From the NCBI RefSeq assembly GCF_019266065.1, contig NZ_LPNR01000060.1, positions 1 to 33,926 on the forward strand: a stretch of DNA of 33,926 bases, given 5' to 3'. The stretch is from Nocardia sp. MH4. Its GTDB lineage: Bacteria; Actinomycetota; Actinomycetes; Mycobacteriales; Mycobacteriaceae. Positions 23,736-32,830 of this stretch are shown piece after piece. Position 1 is the stretch's first letter; the number at the start of each line of letters is the position of its first letter. Under the pieces are notes generated by a model. It did no database searches. It was not told the DNA's origin and worked only from the letters and a program-made list of their open reading frames with translations. The position numbers were made by a program, and so were the translations under genes.

Positions 23736-23954
23736 TCAGCTCGCGGCGGCGGGGACCCAGTAGCCGGCGGCGGCGGCCATGCTGGGCCGTTTGCGCATCG
23801 CGGCGAAGCTGTGCCGGGCGGGGGAGATCAGGGCGGTGAACCAGGATCGGCGGTATTCGGCGAGAGTCGCTGCGACAGCGGGGTGTTCGATGCAATGCAC
23901 ACCGCCGGGCATTCCCAGGCGGTGGCGAGCCGTCCGGTGGTCTGTGGTGCCCAT
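23736..23954 (-). CDS. Small hypothetical protein
   Basis: 72-aa protein not recognised. It contains GMPGGVHCIEHPAVAATLAE (14-33) and YRRSWFTALISPARHSFAAM (34-53), an amphipathic helix-like stretch, and ends YWVPAAAS. GAAGGA precedes ATG 23954 at good spacing. A bidirectional-looking hairpin at 23689-23713 sits just beyond its stop. These two signals, rather than homology, support it being a gene. Confidence 0.5.
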   Translation of the reverse strand: MGTTDHRTARHRLGMPGGVHCIEHPAVAATLAEYRRSWFTALISPARHSFAAMRKRPSMAAAAGYWVPAAAS

Positions 23955-24022
23955 GATTATCCTTCGGTAGCTGGAGCTGGCCTTCTCGCCAGCGCGAACA
24001 TTAATCCACGCGACTCGCCCGA

Positions 24023-24072
24023 CCTCGGATTTGCGCCGGTCGGCGCCTGGGCGTGTCGGAAAGAATCCGAGG
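24023..24072. repeat. Nested inverted repeat upstream of coaE
   Basis: CCTCGGATT (24023-24031) and its exact reverse complement AATCCGAGG (24064-24072) bracket an inner 5-bp stem GCGCC/GGCGC (24033-24046). A further 7-bp inverted repeat (CGCAGAC 24074-24080, GTCTGCG 24094-24100) follows right before coaE. Possibly a regulatory or structured leader element; no terminator T tract. Confidence 0.4.
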
Positions 24073-24112
24073 GCGCAGACCGCACGGCGCGGCGTCTGCG
24101 AGACTGGGCCCC

Positions 24113-25318
24113 ATGTTGCGGATCGGCCTCACCGGAGGCATGGGAGCGGGTAAATCCACAGTGGCGCGGACCCTGGTCGAGTGCGGGGCGGTGCTGATCG
24201 ACTCCGACGCGATCGCCCGCGAGGTCGTCGCGCCCGGCACACCGGGCCTGGCCGCGCTGGTCGAGGCGTTCGGATCGGGCATTCTCGCCGCCGACGGCAG
24301 TCTCGACCGGCCCGCGCTGGCCGCGGTCGCCTTCGCCGACGACGAGTCCCGGGGCAAACTCAACGCGATCACGCATCCGCTGGTCGGCGCGCGCACCGCC
24401 GAGCTGATCGGCGCGGCGCCGGAGCAGGCCATCGTCGTGCAGGACATTCCGCTGCTCGTCGAGAACGGGCTGGCCCCGCTCATGCAGCTGGTCCTGGTGG
24501 TCGGTGCCGAGATCGAGACCCGGCTGCGCAGGCTGGTGGAGCAGCGCGGGGTGGCCGAGGCCGACGCGCGCACCCGGATCGCCGCGCAGGCCACCGACGA
24601 GCAGCGGCACGCGGTCGCCGACGTGTGGCTGGACAACAACGGCGCCCCCGAGATCGTCGAGGCCCAGGTGCGCGCGCTGTGGACCGAGCGACTGGTGCCG
24701 TTCGAACGCAATCAGCGCGAGGGCGTCCGCGCCGGCGCCCCCTACCGGCTGGTGCCCGCCGATCCGGACTGGGCCGCCCAGGCCCGCCGGATCATCGCCC
24801 GGCTGCACCTGGCGTGTGGCGCGTCGGCGGTGCGGATCGACCACATCGGCTCGACCGCGGTGCACGGTCTGCCCGCCAAGGACATCATCGACATCCAGGT
24901 GACGGTGGCCGACCTGGCCACCGCCGAGTCGCTGGCCGACGCGCTGGCCGGGGCCGGGTTCCCACTCGCGCCGTCGGTCACCCACGACAACCCGAAGCCC
25001 ACCCCCGGCGACCCCGATGGCACCGACCTGGCTCGCTGGGGCAAGCGCCTGCACGGCAATGCCGATCCGGCCCGTCCGGCGAATATCCATCTGCGCGTGC
25101 AGGATTCGCCCGGCCAGCGGTTCGCGCTCGCGTTGCGGGACTGGCTGCGCCAGGAGGAGGACGCGCGTGCGGCGTATCTGGTGATCAAGCGCGAGGCCGA
25201 GCAGGCGGCGGCGGGCAAGACCGGGGAGGCGGCGGCGCAGGCGTACTACGCGGTGAAGGAACCGTGGTTCGACGCGGTCTATCCGGTGGTCACCGAGTGG
25301 GCTGGGGCGCGCGTCTGA
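24113..25318 (+). CDS. coaE: Dephospho-CoA kinase fused to GrpB domain
   Basis: 401-aa bifunctional-looking protein. Residues 1-200 are dephospho-CoA kinase, the last step of coenzyme A synthesis, with the P-loop GGMGAGKST at 8-16, the DSDAIARE block and QDIPLLVE. Residues about 211-401 form a GrpB/UPF0157 nucleotidyltransferase-like domain, beginning [10 protein letters not shown] and containing [20 protein letters not shown]. This fusion is normal for mycobacterial CoaE, which is about 407 aa. There is no Shine-Dalgarno sequence; a -10-like GAGACT (24100-24105) lies 7 nt before ATG 24113, so the mRNA may be leaderless. Confidence 0.96.
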   Translation: MLRIGLTGGMGAGKSTVARTLVECGAVLIDSDAIAREVVAPGTPGLAALVEAFGSGILAADGSLDRPALAAVAFADDESRGKLNAITHPLVGARTAELIGAAPEQAIVVQDIPLLVENGLAPLMQLVLVVGAEIETRLRRLVEQRGVAEADARTRIAAQATDEQRHAVADVWLDNNGAPEIVEAQVRALWTERLVPFERNQREGVRAGAPYRLVPADPDWAAQARRIIARLHLACGASAVRIDHIGSTAVHGLPAKDIIDIQVTVADLATAESLADALAGAGFPLAPSVTHDNPKPTPGDPDGTDLARWGKRLHGNADPARPANIHLRVQDSPGQRFALALRDWLRQEEDARAAYLVIKREAEQAAAGKTGEAAAQAYYAVKEPWFDAVYPVVTEWAGARV

Positions 25319-25335
25319 CCCGAGACCAATCTGTT

Positions 25336-25349
25336 AAACATCAATGTTT
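25336..25349. promoter_or_regulatory. AT-rich palindrome between coaE and exported gene
   Basis: AAACAT, CA, ATGTTT is a 14-bp palindrome in an AT-rich island (about 25326-25355) inside otherwise GC-rich DNA. It is followed on the plus strand by CAAAAAG, not T, so it is not a normal terminator for coaE. A -10-like TACATT (25382-25387) lies downstream. It may be an operator or activator site for the exported-protein gene. Confidence 0.35.
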
Positions 25350-25390
25350 CAAAAAGTGGCCGAACGGCGTCGCGCGCTGGGTACATTGTG

Positions 25391-25414
25391 CCGAGTCACC
25401 AGCCGGTGACTCGG
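25391..25414 (+). other. 5' UTR hairpin of exported-protein gene
   Basis: CCGAGTCACC (25391-25400) pairs perfectly with GGTGACTCGG (25405-25414) around loop AGCC. It lies between the -10-like TACATT (25382-25387) and the start codon at 25438, so it would be near the 5' end of the mRNA and could stabilise it. Confidence 0.45.
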
Positions 25415-25437
25415 TTCACAGGGAAGTTGTAGCGCGT

Positions 25438-25869
25438 ATGACAACACATCACCGTCAGTTCGGCCGTGCGGGCTTCGGCATCACCGCACTCGGCGCCGTC
25501 GCCGCCAGCGTCGTACTGGCCGCACCGCAGGCCTCGGCGTGGGTCGGCAACCTCACCGTGGCTGGGTCCGACCACAAGGTCGGATGCAGCTACAAGCTGA
25601 CCGCCAGCGTCGAGGTCGATCGGCTGACCTCGGTGAAGTTCACCGACAACGGCGTCGACATCCCGGGCAGCCCGGTGTCGCCGTCGCTGCTCTCGGGCAC
25701 GGTGAGCATCACCTGGAAGCCCACCACGGCGGGACAGCACAAGCTCGAGGCGCGGCAGCTGCTGATCAGCGACTCGATCACCGTCACCGTGGGCGAGGCG
25801 GCCGCGACCGGCAGCGCGGGCTGCGGCGGCGGCCTGGCGGATCTGTTCCCGAGCCTGTCGGCCGGCTGA
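25438..25869 (+). CDS. Small exported protein, paralogue A
   Basis: 143-aa secreted protein. Residues 1-34 are a signal peptide ending QASA. The mature part is beta-rich and resembles an Ig-like fold: VGCSYKLTASV (48-58), VKFTDNGVDI (66-75), TWKPTTAGQHKLEA (92-105) and ITVTVG. Two Cys residues, C50 and C129, could form a disulfide. The gene at 31217 has the same 143-aa length and shares the blocks GCSY-LTA / F-DNG / W-P-TAGQH-L-A / TV-V / TGSA-CG, so they are paralogues. The Ig-like reading is from pattern, not from a recognised family. A 10-bp hairpin lies in its leader. Confidence 0.78.
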   Translation: MTTHHRQFGRAGFGITALGAVAASVVLAAPQASAWVGNLTVAGSDHKVGCSYKLTASVEVDRLTSVKFTDNGVDIPGSPVSPSLLSGTVSITWKPTTAGQHKLEARQLLISDSITVTVGEAAATGSAGCGGGLADLFPSLSAG

Positions 25870-25883
25870 TCCTCCCCGAGCGG

Positions 25884-25922
25884 AAACCGCCCCGATCTCA
25901 CTACCGGAGGTCGGGGCGGTTT
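25884..25922. terminator. Bidirectional terminator
   Basis: AAACCGCCCCGA (25884-25895) pairs exactly with TCGGGGCGGTTT (25911-25922) around a 15-nt loop. With A and T at the ends it works in both directions, between genes ending at 25869 and 25930. Confidence 0.85.
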
Positions 25923-25929
25923 CGTCGTT

Positions 25930-26454
25930 TCAGCGCCAGGTCAGGGTCATGCCACGGGTGGCCAGCCAGGCCTCGAGCGAGTGCCCGTGCGCGGCCATCC
26001 CGTCGATCGCGGCGGTCGCGTGCTCGATCGCGGCCTGGCAGTCCGCCGCGTCGAGCAGGCCGTCGGCGTGCGCGGCCAGCAGCTCGTCGACATCGACCAG
26101 CTCGACCTCGCGGCCCGTGCGCACCAGCAGATCCAGGTAGTGATCGACCGACTTCCACAGCGTGGCCGACTCGCGGGTGAACGCCCCGACATCGACGTAG
26201 ACGTCCTGCCAGCGCTCCACCCCCGGATTGTGGTGGAACTTCGTCGCCCGCAGCGAGAGCTCGGGCAGCACCCACGATTCCAGGTAGTGGAAATTCGGAT
26301 GGTCGGAGTGCCTGCCCATGTACAGGCCCCACGGTTGCTCCCGGTAGACCTCCACCGGCCGGACGAACCCCTTCGGATCGGTGTTCGTCCGCGCCGCGAC
26401 GTCGAAGTACTCGATCTTGGGCGGATGCACGTGCACGGTGGAAGCCTGCGTCAT
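25930..26454 (-). CDS. DUF402 protein (first copy)
   Basis: 174-aa DUF402 protein. The family includes nucleotide diphosphatases and FomD-like phosphohydrolases with a beta-barrel and two metal ions. Typical stretches are WGLYMGRHSDHPNFHYLESW (42-61) and VYVDVGAFTRESATLWKSVD (84-103), followed by HYLDLLVRTGREVELVDVDE, with the Asp/Glu residues that bind metal in the family. It corresponds to Rv1632c, which also lies between coaE and uvrB. A second, longer copy lies 35 bp upstream on the same strand (26490-27110), and the two probably form one operon. Confidence 0.85.
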   Translation of the reverse strand: MTQASTVHVHPPKIEYFDVAARTNTDPKGFVRPVEVYREQPWGLYMGRHSDHPNFHYLESWVLPELSLRATKFHHNPGVERWQDVYVDVGAFTRESATLWKSVDHYLDLLVRTGREVELVDVDELLAAHADGLLDAADCQAAIEHATAAIDGMAAHGHSLEAWLATRGMTLTWR

Positions 26455-26489
26455 GACCGGAAAATCTACCGGTGGCCGGCCGGGCCCGC

Positions 26490-27110
26490 TCACATCCAGG
26501 TCAGGGTGATCTCCCGCGAGCGCAACCACTGCTCGACATCGTGGTCGTTGGCGGCGAGGCCGTCCAGGACGGCCGCGGCCCGGGCGAAGGCGCGATCGGC
26601 CTGGGCGGTGTCGACGTGACCCGCGGCGTGGGCGGCCAGCAGCTCGCCCGCACCGCGCAGGGTCGCCGACCGGCCGCGGCGGACCGCGATGTCGAGGAAG
26701 TAGTCGGTGGCCTGCCAGCGTTTGGGCCCGACCTGGACGAACTCGACGATGTCGAGGACGTAGTCGTGACTGCGGTGGTGGCCGGGGCGATCGTGCTCGA
26801 TGGTGGCGCGCACGGCGGGTCCGGGCAGCAGCCAGGACTCCTCGTAGCGGCCGCGCGGCCGGTCGACGGTGCGGGCGAGGTAGACGCCCCACGGCTGCAC
26901 CTCGTACCGGTCGACGGGCCGGATGTAGCCCTTGGCGTCGGTGCTGGTGAGTTCTGCCACGTCGAAGTACTCGACGCGGGGGCGGCCCGGCGGCGGCGCG
27001 GTGGGGGTGGTGACCGGCGGCGGCTGCGGGCCGCGGATCTCCCGTGCGAAGTATCCCGCGAATCCGGTGACCGCCGGAGCCGCGACGAGCAGAGGAAGCA
27101 GTGCGCTCAT
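26490..27110 (-). CDS. DUF402 protein with N-terminal membrane anchor (second copy)
   Basis: 206-aa paralogue of the gene at 25930. An N-terminal hydrophobic helix (MSALLPLLVAAPAVTGFAGY, 1-20) and a Pro-rich linker precede the DUF402 domain, which starts VEYFDVAELTSTDAKGYIRP and repeats WGVYLART, ESWLLPGPAVRATIEHD and DYVLDIVEF. The C-termini of both copies match (ITLTW / MTLTW). The anchor suggests that this copy works at the membrane while the other is cytosolic. ATG 27110 is chosen; an in-frame start at 27128 would add six residues. Head-to-tail orientation points to tandem duplication. Confidence 0.83.
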   Translation of the reverse strand: MSALLPLLVAAPAVTGFAGYFAREIRGPQPPPVTTPTAPPPGRPRVEYFDVAELTSTDAKGYIRPVDRYEVQPWGVYLARTVDRPRGRYEESWLLPGPAVRATIEHDRPGHHRSHDYVLDIVEFVQVGPKRWQATDYFLDIAVRRGRSATLRGAGELLAAHAAGHVDTAQADRAFARAAAVLDGLAANDHDVEQWLRSREITLTWM

Positions 27111-27201
27111 GGCCTTGTCCTTCACCACGTGCCGATGATCAACTCAGGGTACGCCCGGATGTGCGTCACGCGCCGTGTCTGCTGGACCACATCGCTGTGA
27201 A

Positions 27202-27273
27202 TATCCTTGGGACATGGGACTTTTCGGACATCGCTGCCGAATGCTCCGAAGTTGCGGTGGCGCGGCTGGATGA
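27202..27273 (+). CDS. Possible leaderless mini-ORF (19 codons)
   Basis: TATCCT (27202-27207) is a good -10 and is followed after 6 nt by ATG 27214, the leaderless geometry seen elsewhere in the window. The coding part is 27214-27273: [19 protein letters not shown], stop. It contains two Cys codons but no run of one amino acid. It could be a regulatory leader or simply a transcript start for uvrB. The feature span includes the -10. Confidence 0.3.
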   Translation, partial: YPWDMGLFGHRCRMLRSCGGAAG

Positions 27274-27499
27274 TCGCGGGCACGGGTCGGACCAGGCGAT
27301 GTGCTCGCGCGCCTGGGGTCGCCACGATGCTGCGGGCCGCGCGCGGCCCGGCGTCCGCGCAGGTGAGCGGCTTCGCCGCTGAGCAGAAGTTCATCCGAAC
27401 GACACCGGGCCCACGAGCGGTGCCTCGGCGTGGCGCACGCGTGTCGCCGGATCGGCGCCGGTGTGCGTGCTGTCCGCGCGACTTGTCGGTGGTCGGGCC

Positions 27500-27505
27500 T
27501 AACCT
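27500..27505 (+). promoter_or_regulatory. uvrB -10 box (leaderless)
   Basis: TAACCT lies 7 nt before ATG 27513 and there is no Shine-Dalgarno sequence between them. No clear -35 is visible at 16-18 bp. Confidence 0.45.
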
Positions 27506-27512
27506 GGTGGGC

Positions 27513-29693
<2,181 letters not shown>

Positions 29694-29728
29694 TCATGCC
29701 CACCGCGCCACCCCGGCGACGCCGACCG

Positions 29729-30196
29729 CTAACTCGATTCCGCCATCCAGGCGGCGATGCGGCGGTCGGCTTCCTCCCGCGTCATCTCCTCGATGCGGGT
29801 GATCACCGCCCACCGGTGGCCGAACGGGTCGATGACCACGCCGAACCGCTCGCCGTTGACGAAGGTCTGCGGCTGTTCGGCGGTGCGGGCACCGTGGGCG
29901 ACCGCGCGGGCGATCACGGCATCGACATCGGGGCAGTAGTGCACGATCGAGGTGTGCACCCAGTCCTCGGGTGCGCGAACGTTGTTGTCGGGCATGGGCA
30001 TACCCAGTTGCAGCGTGGAATCGCCGATCAGCAGTTCGGCGTGCGCGGGCTGCCCGTCGGGCAGATCGGCCCGGCTGAGCACCTTCGCGCCGAAGACCTC
30101 GGTGTAGAAGGCGATGGCGGCGTTGCCGTCGGGCACGGCCAGGAAACAGGTGATGGAGTGGTAGCCCTCCGGAACGGGCGCAACGGGATCGGTCAT
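29729..30196 (-). CDS. VOC family (glyoxalase-like, PhnB type) protein
   Basis: 155-aa vicinal-oxygen-chelate protein. It begins YHSITCFLAVPDGNAAIAFY and TEVFGAKVLSR, the hallmark opening of PhnB/YdhR-like members, and has HAELLIGDSTLQLGMPMPDN and GVVIDPFGHRWAVITRIEEM, where the DPFGHRW block is the second metal/ligand segment. Metal use and substrate are not established. It is convergent with uvrB, 35 nt apart, and divergent from the AraC regulator, which may control it. Confidence 0.87.
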   Translation of the reverse strand: MTDPVAPVPEGYHSITCFLAVPDGNAAIAFYTEVFGAKVLSRADLPDGQPAHAELLIGDSTLQLGMPMPDNNVRAPEDWVHTSIVHYCPDVDAVIARAVAHGARTAEQPQTFVNGERFGVVIDPFGHRWAVITRIEEMTREEADRRIAAWMAESS

Positions 30197-30252
30197 GTCT
30201 TCGATCCTGGTCGGCCGGTGGCCGCCGATCTTGTAAGAAAGCGACAGATCCG

Positions 30253-31089
30253 ATGACGCGGCCGGATCCCGCCGATATGAAGGGCATTCTGCATCCGGGG
30301 GAGCAGGCCAGGCATCGATCGCTGGACCGGCTGGCGGTCGGGCCCGCGCTGGCCGGGTTCGCCGACCGGTACTGGATCGTGCGCTGGGATCTGCGGGGTA
30401 AGCCCGCGTATCGCGCCGAGGTGCTGTCGTTCCCGTGCGTGAACGTCACCTTCGAGCGCAGCACCACGCGCACGGGCGGCTTCGTCAACGGGGTGAGTAC
30501 CAGCAAATACGTGCGCGAACTCGACGGCGAGGGGGAGACCTTCGGCCTCCGGTTCCGGCCCGGTGGGTTCGGTGCCTTCACCGGCATGGATGTCGGTGCG
30601 CTGCGTGATGATTCGGCCCCCCTGGCCGAGGTGTTGCCCGCCGCGGCGGGACTGGCCGACCTCGTGCTGGCGGAGTCCTCCGACGCGGCGCGGGTGGCGA
30701 TCGTCGAGGACTTCTTCGCCGGGCGGGGTCGCGCCGACGACCCGCACTACGCGCTGGTGTCGCGGATCGTCACCGCGATGGCGGCCGATCCCGCGCTCAC
30801 CCGGGTCGACCAGGTGACCGATCGCTTCGCGGTCCCCATCCGGACGTTGCAGCGGCTGTTCCGCCGGTATGTCGGGGCCGGGCCGAAATGGGTGCTGTGC
30901 CGATTCCGGTTGCAGGACGCCGCGGATCTGCTCGCGCGCGGCGACAGACCCGATCTGGCGAGTCTGGCCGCCGACCTCGGCTATTTCGATCAGGCCCATT
31001 TCAGTAGGGAATTCACCGCCGAGATCGGGATGTCACCGTGGGAATACGCGCGTAAAGCGCAGGCGAGTGCGGTACCCACGCCGGGCTGA
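30253..31089 (+). CDS. AraC family transcriptional regulator
   Basis: 278-aa regulator. The C-terminal third carries the two AraC helix-turn-helix units: VDQVTDRFAVPIRTLQRLFR and DLASLAADLGYFDQAHFSRE followed by FTAEIGMSPWEYAR. The N-terminal domain, with YRAEVLSFPCVNVTFE and ETFGLRFRPGGFGAFTG, is of the DUF6597 type common in actinobacterial AraC proteins. ATG 30253 gives a full domain; ATG 30277 is a possible alternative. The 56-bp divergent gap to the VOC gene suggests joint control. Confidence 0.88.
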   Translation: MTRPDPADMKGILHPGEQARHRSLDRLAVGPALAGFADRYWIVRWDLRGKPAYRAEVLSFPCVNVTFERSTTRTGGFVNGVSTSKYVRELDGEGETFGLRFRPGGFGAFTGMDVGALRDDSAPLAEVLPAAAGLADLVLAESSDAARVAIVEDFFAGRGRADDPHYALVSRIVTAMAADPALTRVDQVTDRFAVPIRTLQRLFRRYVGAGPKWVLCRFRLQDAADLLARGDRPDLASLAADLGYFDQAHFSREFTAEIGMSPWEYARKAQASAVPTPG

Positions 31090-31177
31090 CGCGCTGTCGA
31101 GACCCCAGAAATCGGGTATCTGAAATATTGTCGTTTCGGCGGGGAACGGCGGTGTCCGTGGATAGTCTCAGCGCATT

Positions 31178-31193
31178 CGCAGCGGTCGCTGCT
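31178..31193 (+). other. 5' UTR hairpin of second exported-protein gene
   Basis: GCAGCG (31179-31184) pairs with CGCTGC (31187-31192) over a 2-nt loop; sliding pairings are possible. Like the hairpin before its paralogue at 25438, it lies between a -10-like TAGTCT (31163-31168) and the start codon. Confidence 0.35.
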
Positions 31194-31216
31194 GCGGGAG
31201 AGTGAGGACATCGACG

Positions 31217-31648
31217 GTGACAACATCTTTCCGCCCGAGCACCCGGCTGGGTCTGGCCGGCTCCGGTCTCGCCACGGTCCTGGCGACGGCCGCGCTGGTC
31301 GCGCCGTTCGCGCACGCCGACTCGACCCAGCGCGTCGCGGTCGAGGGCTCCGATCAGCAAGCCGGCTGCTCGTACACGGTCACCGCGGTCAACGTCGTCG
31401 GCTACAGCAGTGGCGACTCCGGTGCCGACGTGACGTTCTACGACAACGGCGCGGTGATCGGCACCGTGGAGGTGCCCGCCATCGGCACCACCGCCACGTC
31501 CTGGCGGCCCGCCACCGCCGGGCAGCACGAACTGACCGCGAAAGTCGTCGGCATCAGCACTCGGTGGATCGTGCCGACCACGGTGACCGTCGCGCCCTCG
31601 ACCGGTACCGGAAGCGCCGCCTGCGGACTGCCCAGTTTTTCCGGCTGA
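31217..31648 (+). CDS. Small exported protein, paralogue B
   Basis: 143-aa secreted protein. Residues 1-34 are a signal peptide ending AHA-D. The beta-rich mature part has AGCSYTVTAV (49-58), VTFYDNGAVIG (72-82), SWRPATAGQHELTAK (95-109) and TGSAACG (131-137). Two Cys, C51 and C136, match the pair in the gene at 25438, its equal-length paralogue. GTG 31217 is chosen over GTG 31202 because GAGGA (31204-31208) lies 8 nt upstream and the start MTT matches the paralogue. Function unknown. It sits between the AraC gene and the universal stress protein gene. Confidence 0.77.
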   Translation: MTTSFRPSTRLGLAGSGLATVLATAALVAPFAHADSTQRVAVEGSDQQAGCSYTVTAVNVVGYSSGDSGADVTFYDNGAVIGTVEVPAIGTTATSWRPATAGQHELTAKVVGISTRWIVPTTVTVAPSTGTGSAACGLPSFSG

Positions 31649-31918
31649 TGTGAGCAAAGTCCCAGCCGCGCAGGCGCGTTGATTGTGTTGTGATAGGCCA
31701 CAGTTTCCGCGAGTCGCGGTCTGGTTGTCGCAGGTGAATCTTCGCGACTGTCGCGAAGAGCACCGGCAGGGTGCCGACCGGTGTCAACACTCCCGATGTG
31801 ATCTGTTGCGATTTGTCGATAAATCGGCCTGTTTTGGCGTTAGGGTCGACCCAATTGCCGCGCTGACGCTCGATTCCCGGGTTTGATCGGTGCTGGCACC
31901 GACCAAGTTGGAGGAGAG
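31649..31918. promoter_or_regulatory. Structured intergenic region upstream of universal stress gene
   Basis: This 270-bp stretch has several inverted repeats: CTTCGCGA-CTG-TCGCGAAG (31740-31758), CACCGG/CCGGTG (31761-31783), GTGT-CA-ACAC (31781-31790) and CGATTT/AAATCG (31809-31826). A -10-like TAGGGT (31841-31846) lies about 70 nt before the next start codon, without a matching -35. I see no coding region. It may be the regulatory leader of the stress gene. Confidence 0.45.
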
Positions 31919-32371
31919 ATGACCGCCTACCGGACCATTGTCGTCGGTACTGATGGCTCGGATTCGTCGTACGTCGCCGTGGAGAAGGCCGCAGCGCTCG
32001 CCGGCGACGCGGACGCGACTCTCGTGCTGGCCTGTGCCTACTTCCCGACCGACGATCGCGACGTCGCCGCCGCGGCCGACGTGCTCAAGGACGAGGCCTA
32101 CCAGGTGCGTGGCTCGGCGCCGACCAACGAGATCCTGCACGTAGCCCGGGAGAAGGCGGTGGCCGCCGGGGCGAAGAACATCGTCGAGCGCGCCATCGTC
32201 GGCGAGCCGGTCGATTCGCTGCTCGACCTGGTCAACGAGACCAAGGCCGATCTGCTGGTCGTCGGCAACCGGGGCCTGAACACCCTGACCGGCCGCCTGC
32301 TGGGCTCGGTGCCCTCGGATGTGGCCCGCAAGTCGCGCTCGGACGTGCTGATCGTGCACACCGTTCGCTGA
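31919..32371 (+). CDS. Universal stress protein (TB15.3-like)
   Basis: 150-aa single-domain universal stress protein, close to M. tuberculosis Rv1636 (TB15.3), a cAMP-binding USP. It begins YRTIVVGTDGSDSSYVAVEK with the nucleotide-contacting Asp, contains DILKDE-like VLKDEAYQVRGSAPTNEILH, and ends with the loop VVGNRGLNTLTGRLLGSVPS, the G-2x-G-9x-GS phosphate-binding motif, followed by SDVLIVHT. Strong GGAGGAGA leads ATG 31919. Its position after uvrB matches the mycobacterial order. A UUCG-capped terminator follows. Confidence 0.93.
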   Translation: MTAYRTIVVGTDGSDSSYVAVEKAAALAGDADATLVLACAYFPTDDRDVAAAADVLKDEAYQVRGSAPTNEILHVAREKAVAAGAKNIVERAIVGEPVDSLLDLVNETKADLLVVGNRGLNTLTGRLLGSVPSDVARKSRSDVLIVHTVR

Positions 32372-32388
32372 TTTCGTTCGATCACGAC

Positions 32389-32426
32389 CTCGAGGGCGCT
32401 GCTTCGGCAGCGCCCTCGAGTGTTTT
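32389..32426. terminator. Terminator with UUCG tetraloop
   Basis: CTCGAGGGCGCTGC (32389-32402) pairs exactly with 32407-32420 around TTCG, followed by TGTTTT. It lies between the stress gene and the convergent cupin gene. Confidence 0.93.
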
Positions 32427-32438
32427 CCGGCGGAGCGG

Positions 32439-32819
32439 TCAGCGTTCGACCGGCTCCTGCCTTGTGCCGCCACGCAATCCGATCGACACGATGTCGGACG
32501 GTTCGTCGAGTTCGATCCGGTGCCAGCGGTGCCGCGGCACCAGGAACGCGGTGCCGGCCGTCAGCCGCACGGCGGTCTCCGGTGCGCCCGGCGACTCGGG
32601 GCGCAGATACAGGCGCAGCGCGCCGCGCAGGCAGCACACCGCCTCGTCGCCGGCGGGATGCATCTCCCAGTGATCGGCGTGGACGTCGGCATCGGAGTCG
32701 ACGTGGAAGGCGGCCAGCTGCCAGCCGCCGTCGTCGGCGGCCATGCGGCGCTCGCCGGCTTCGACGGTGCCGTCGGGCCGCAATCGCAGGGCGCGGTCGA
32801 ACAGGTCGATGGGGGACAT
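32439..32819 (-). CDS. Cupin domain protein
   Basis: 126-aa small beta-barrel protein. HADHWEMHPAGDEAVCCLRG (48-67) is cupin motif 1, with metal-ligand-like His/Glu residues, and FLVPRHRWHRIEL (91-103) is motif 2. The activity (dioxygenase, isomerase or ligand binding) cannot be told. AAAGGAAA lies before ATG 32819. It begins 11 nt after the stop of the DHA2 efflux gene, so the two are one operon. Confidence 0.83.
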   Translation of the reverse strand: MSPIDLFDRALRLRPDGTVEAGERRMAADDGGWQLAAFHVDSDADVHADHWEMHPAGDEAVCCLRGALRLYLRPESPGAPETAVRLTAGTAFLVPRHRWHRIELDEPSDIVSIGLRGGTRQEPVER

Positions 32820-32830
32820 CGGCTTTCCTT

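Larger units (their letters stand above)
27111..27512. other. 402-bp intergenic region before uvrB
   Basis: No long gene is supported here; open frames on both strands have no recognisable content. It contains a candidate leaderless mini-ORF (27214-27273), an 18-bp palindrome at 27333-27350 (core GGGCCGCGCGCGGCCC), a small hairpin AGCGGC-TTC-GCCGCT (27366-27380) and the candidate uvrB -10 at 27500-27505. I see no actinobacterial SOS box (TCGAAC-N4-GTTCGA). Confidence 0.5.

Noticed and set aside
27400..27512. SOS box (LexA site) for uvrB
   Set aside because: No TCGAAC-N4-GTTCGA or near match was found; GTTCATCCGAAC at 27389-27400 has the wrong arrangement.
31691..31704. TGTG-N6-CACA as a CRP site near the cAMP-binding stress gene
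   Set aside because: CRP sites have TGTG-N8-CACA spacing; this one is 2 bp short.
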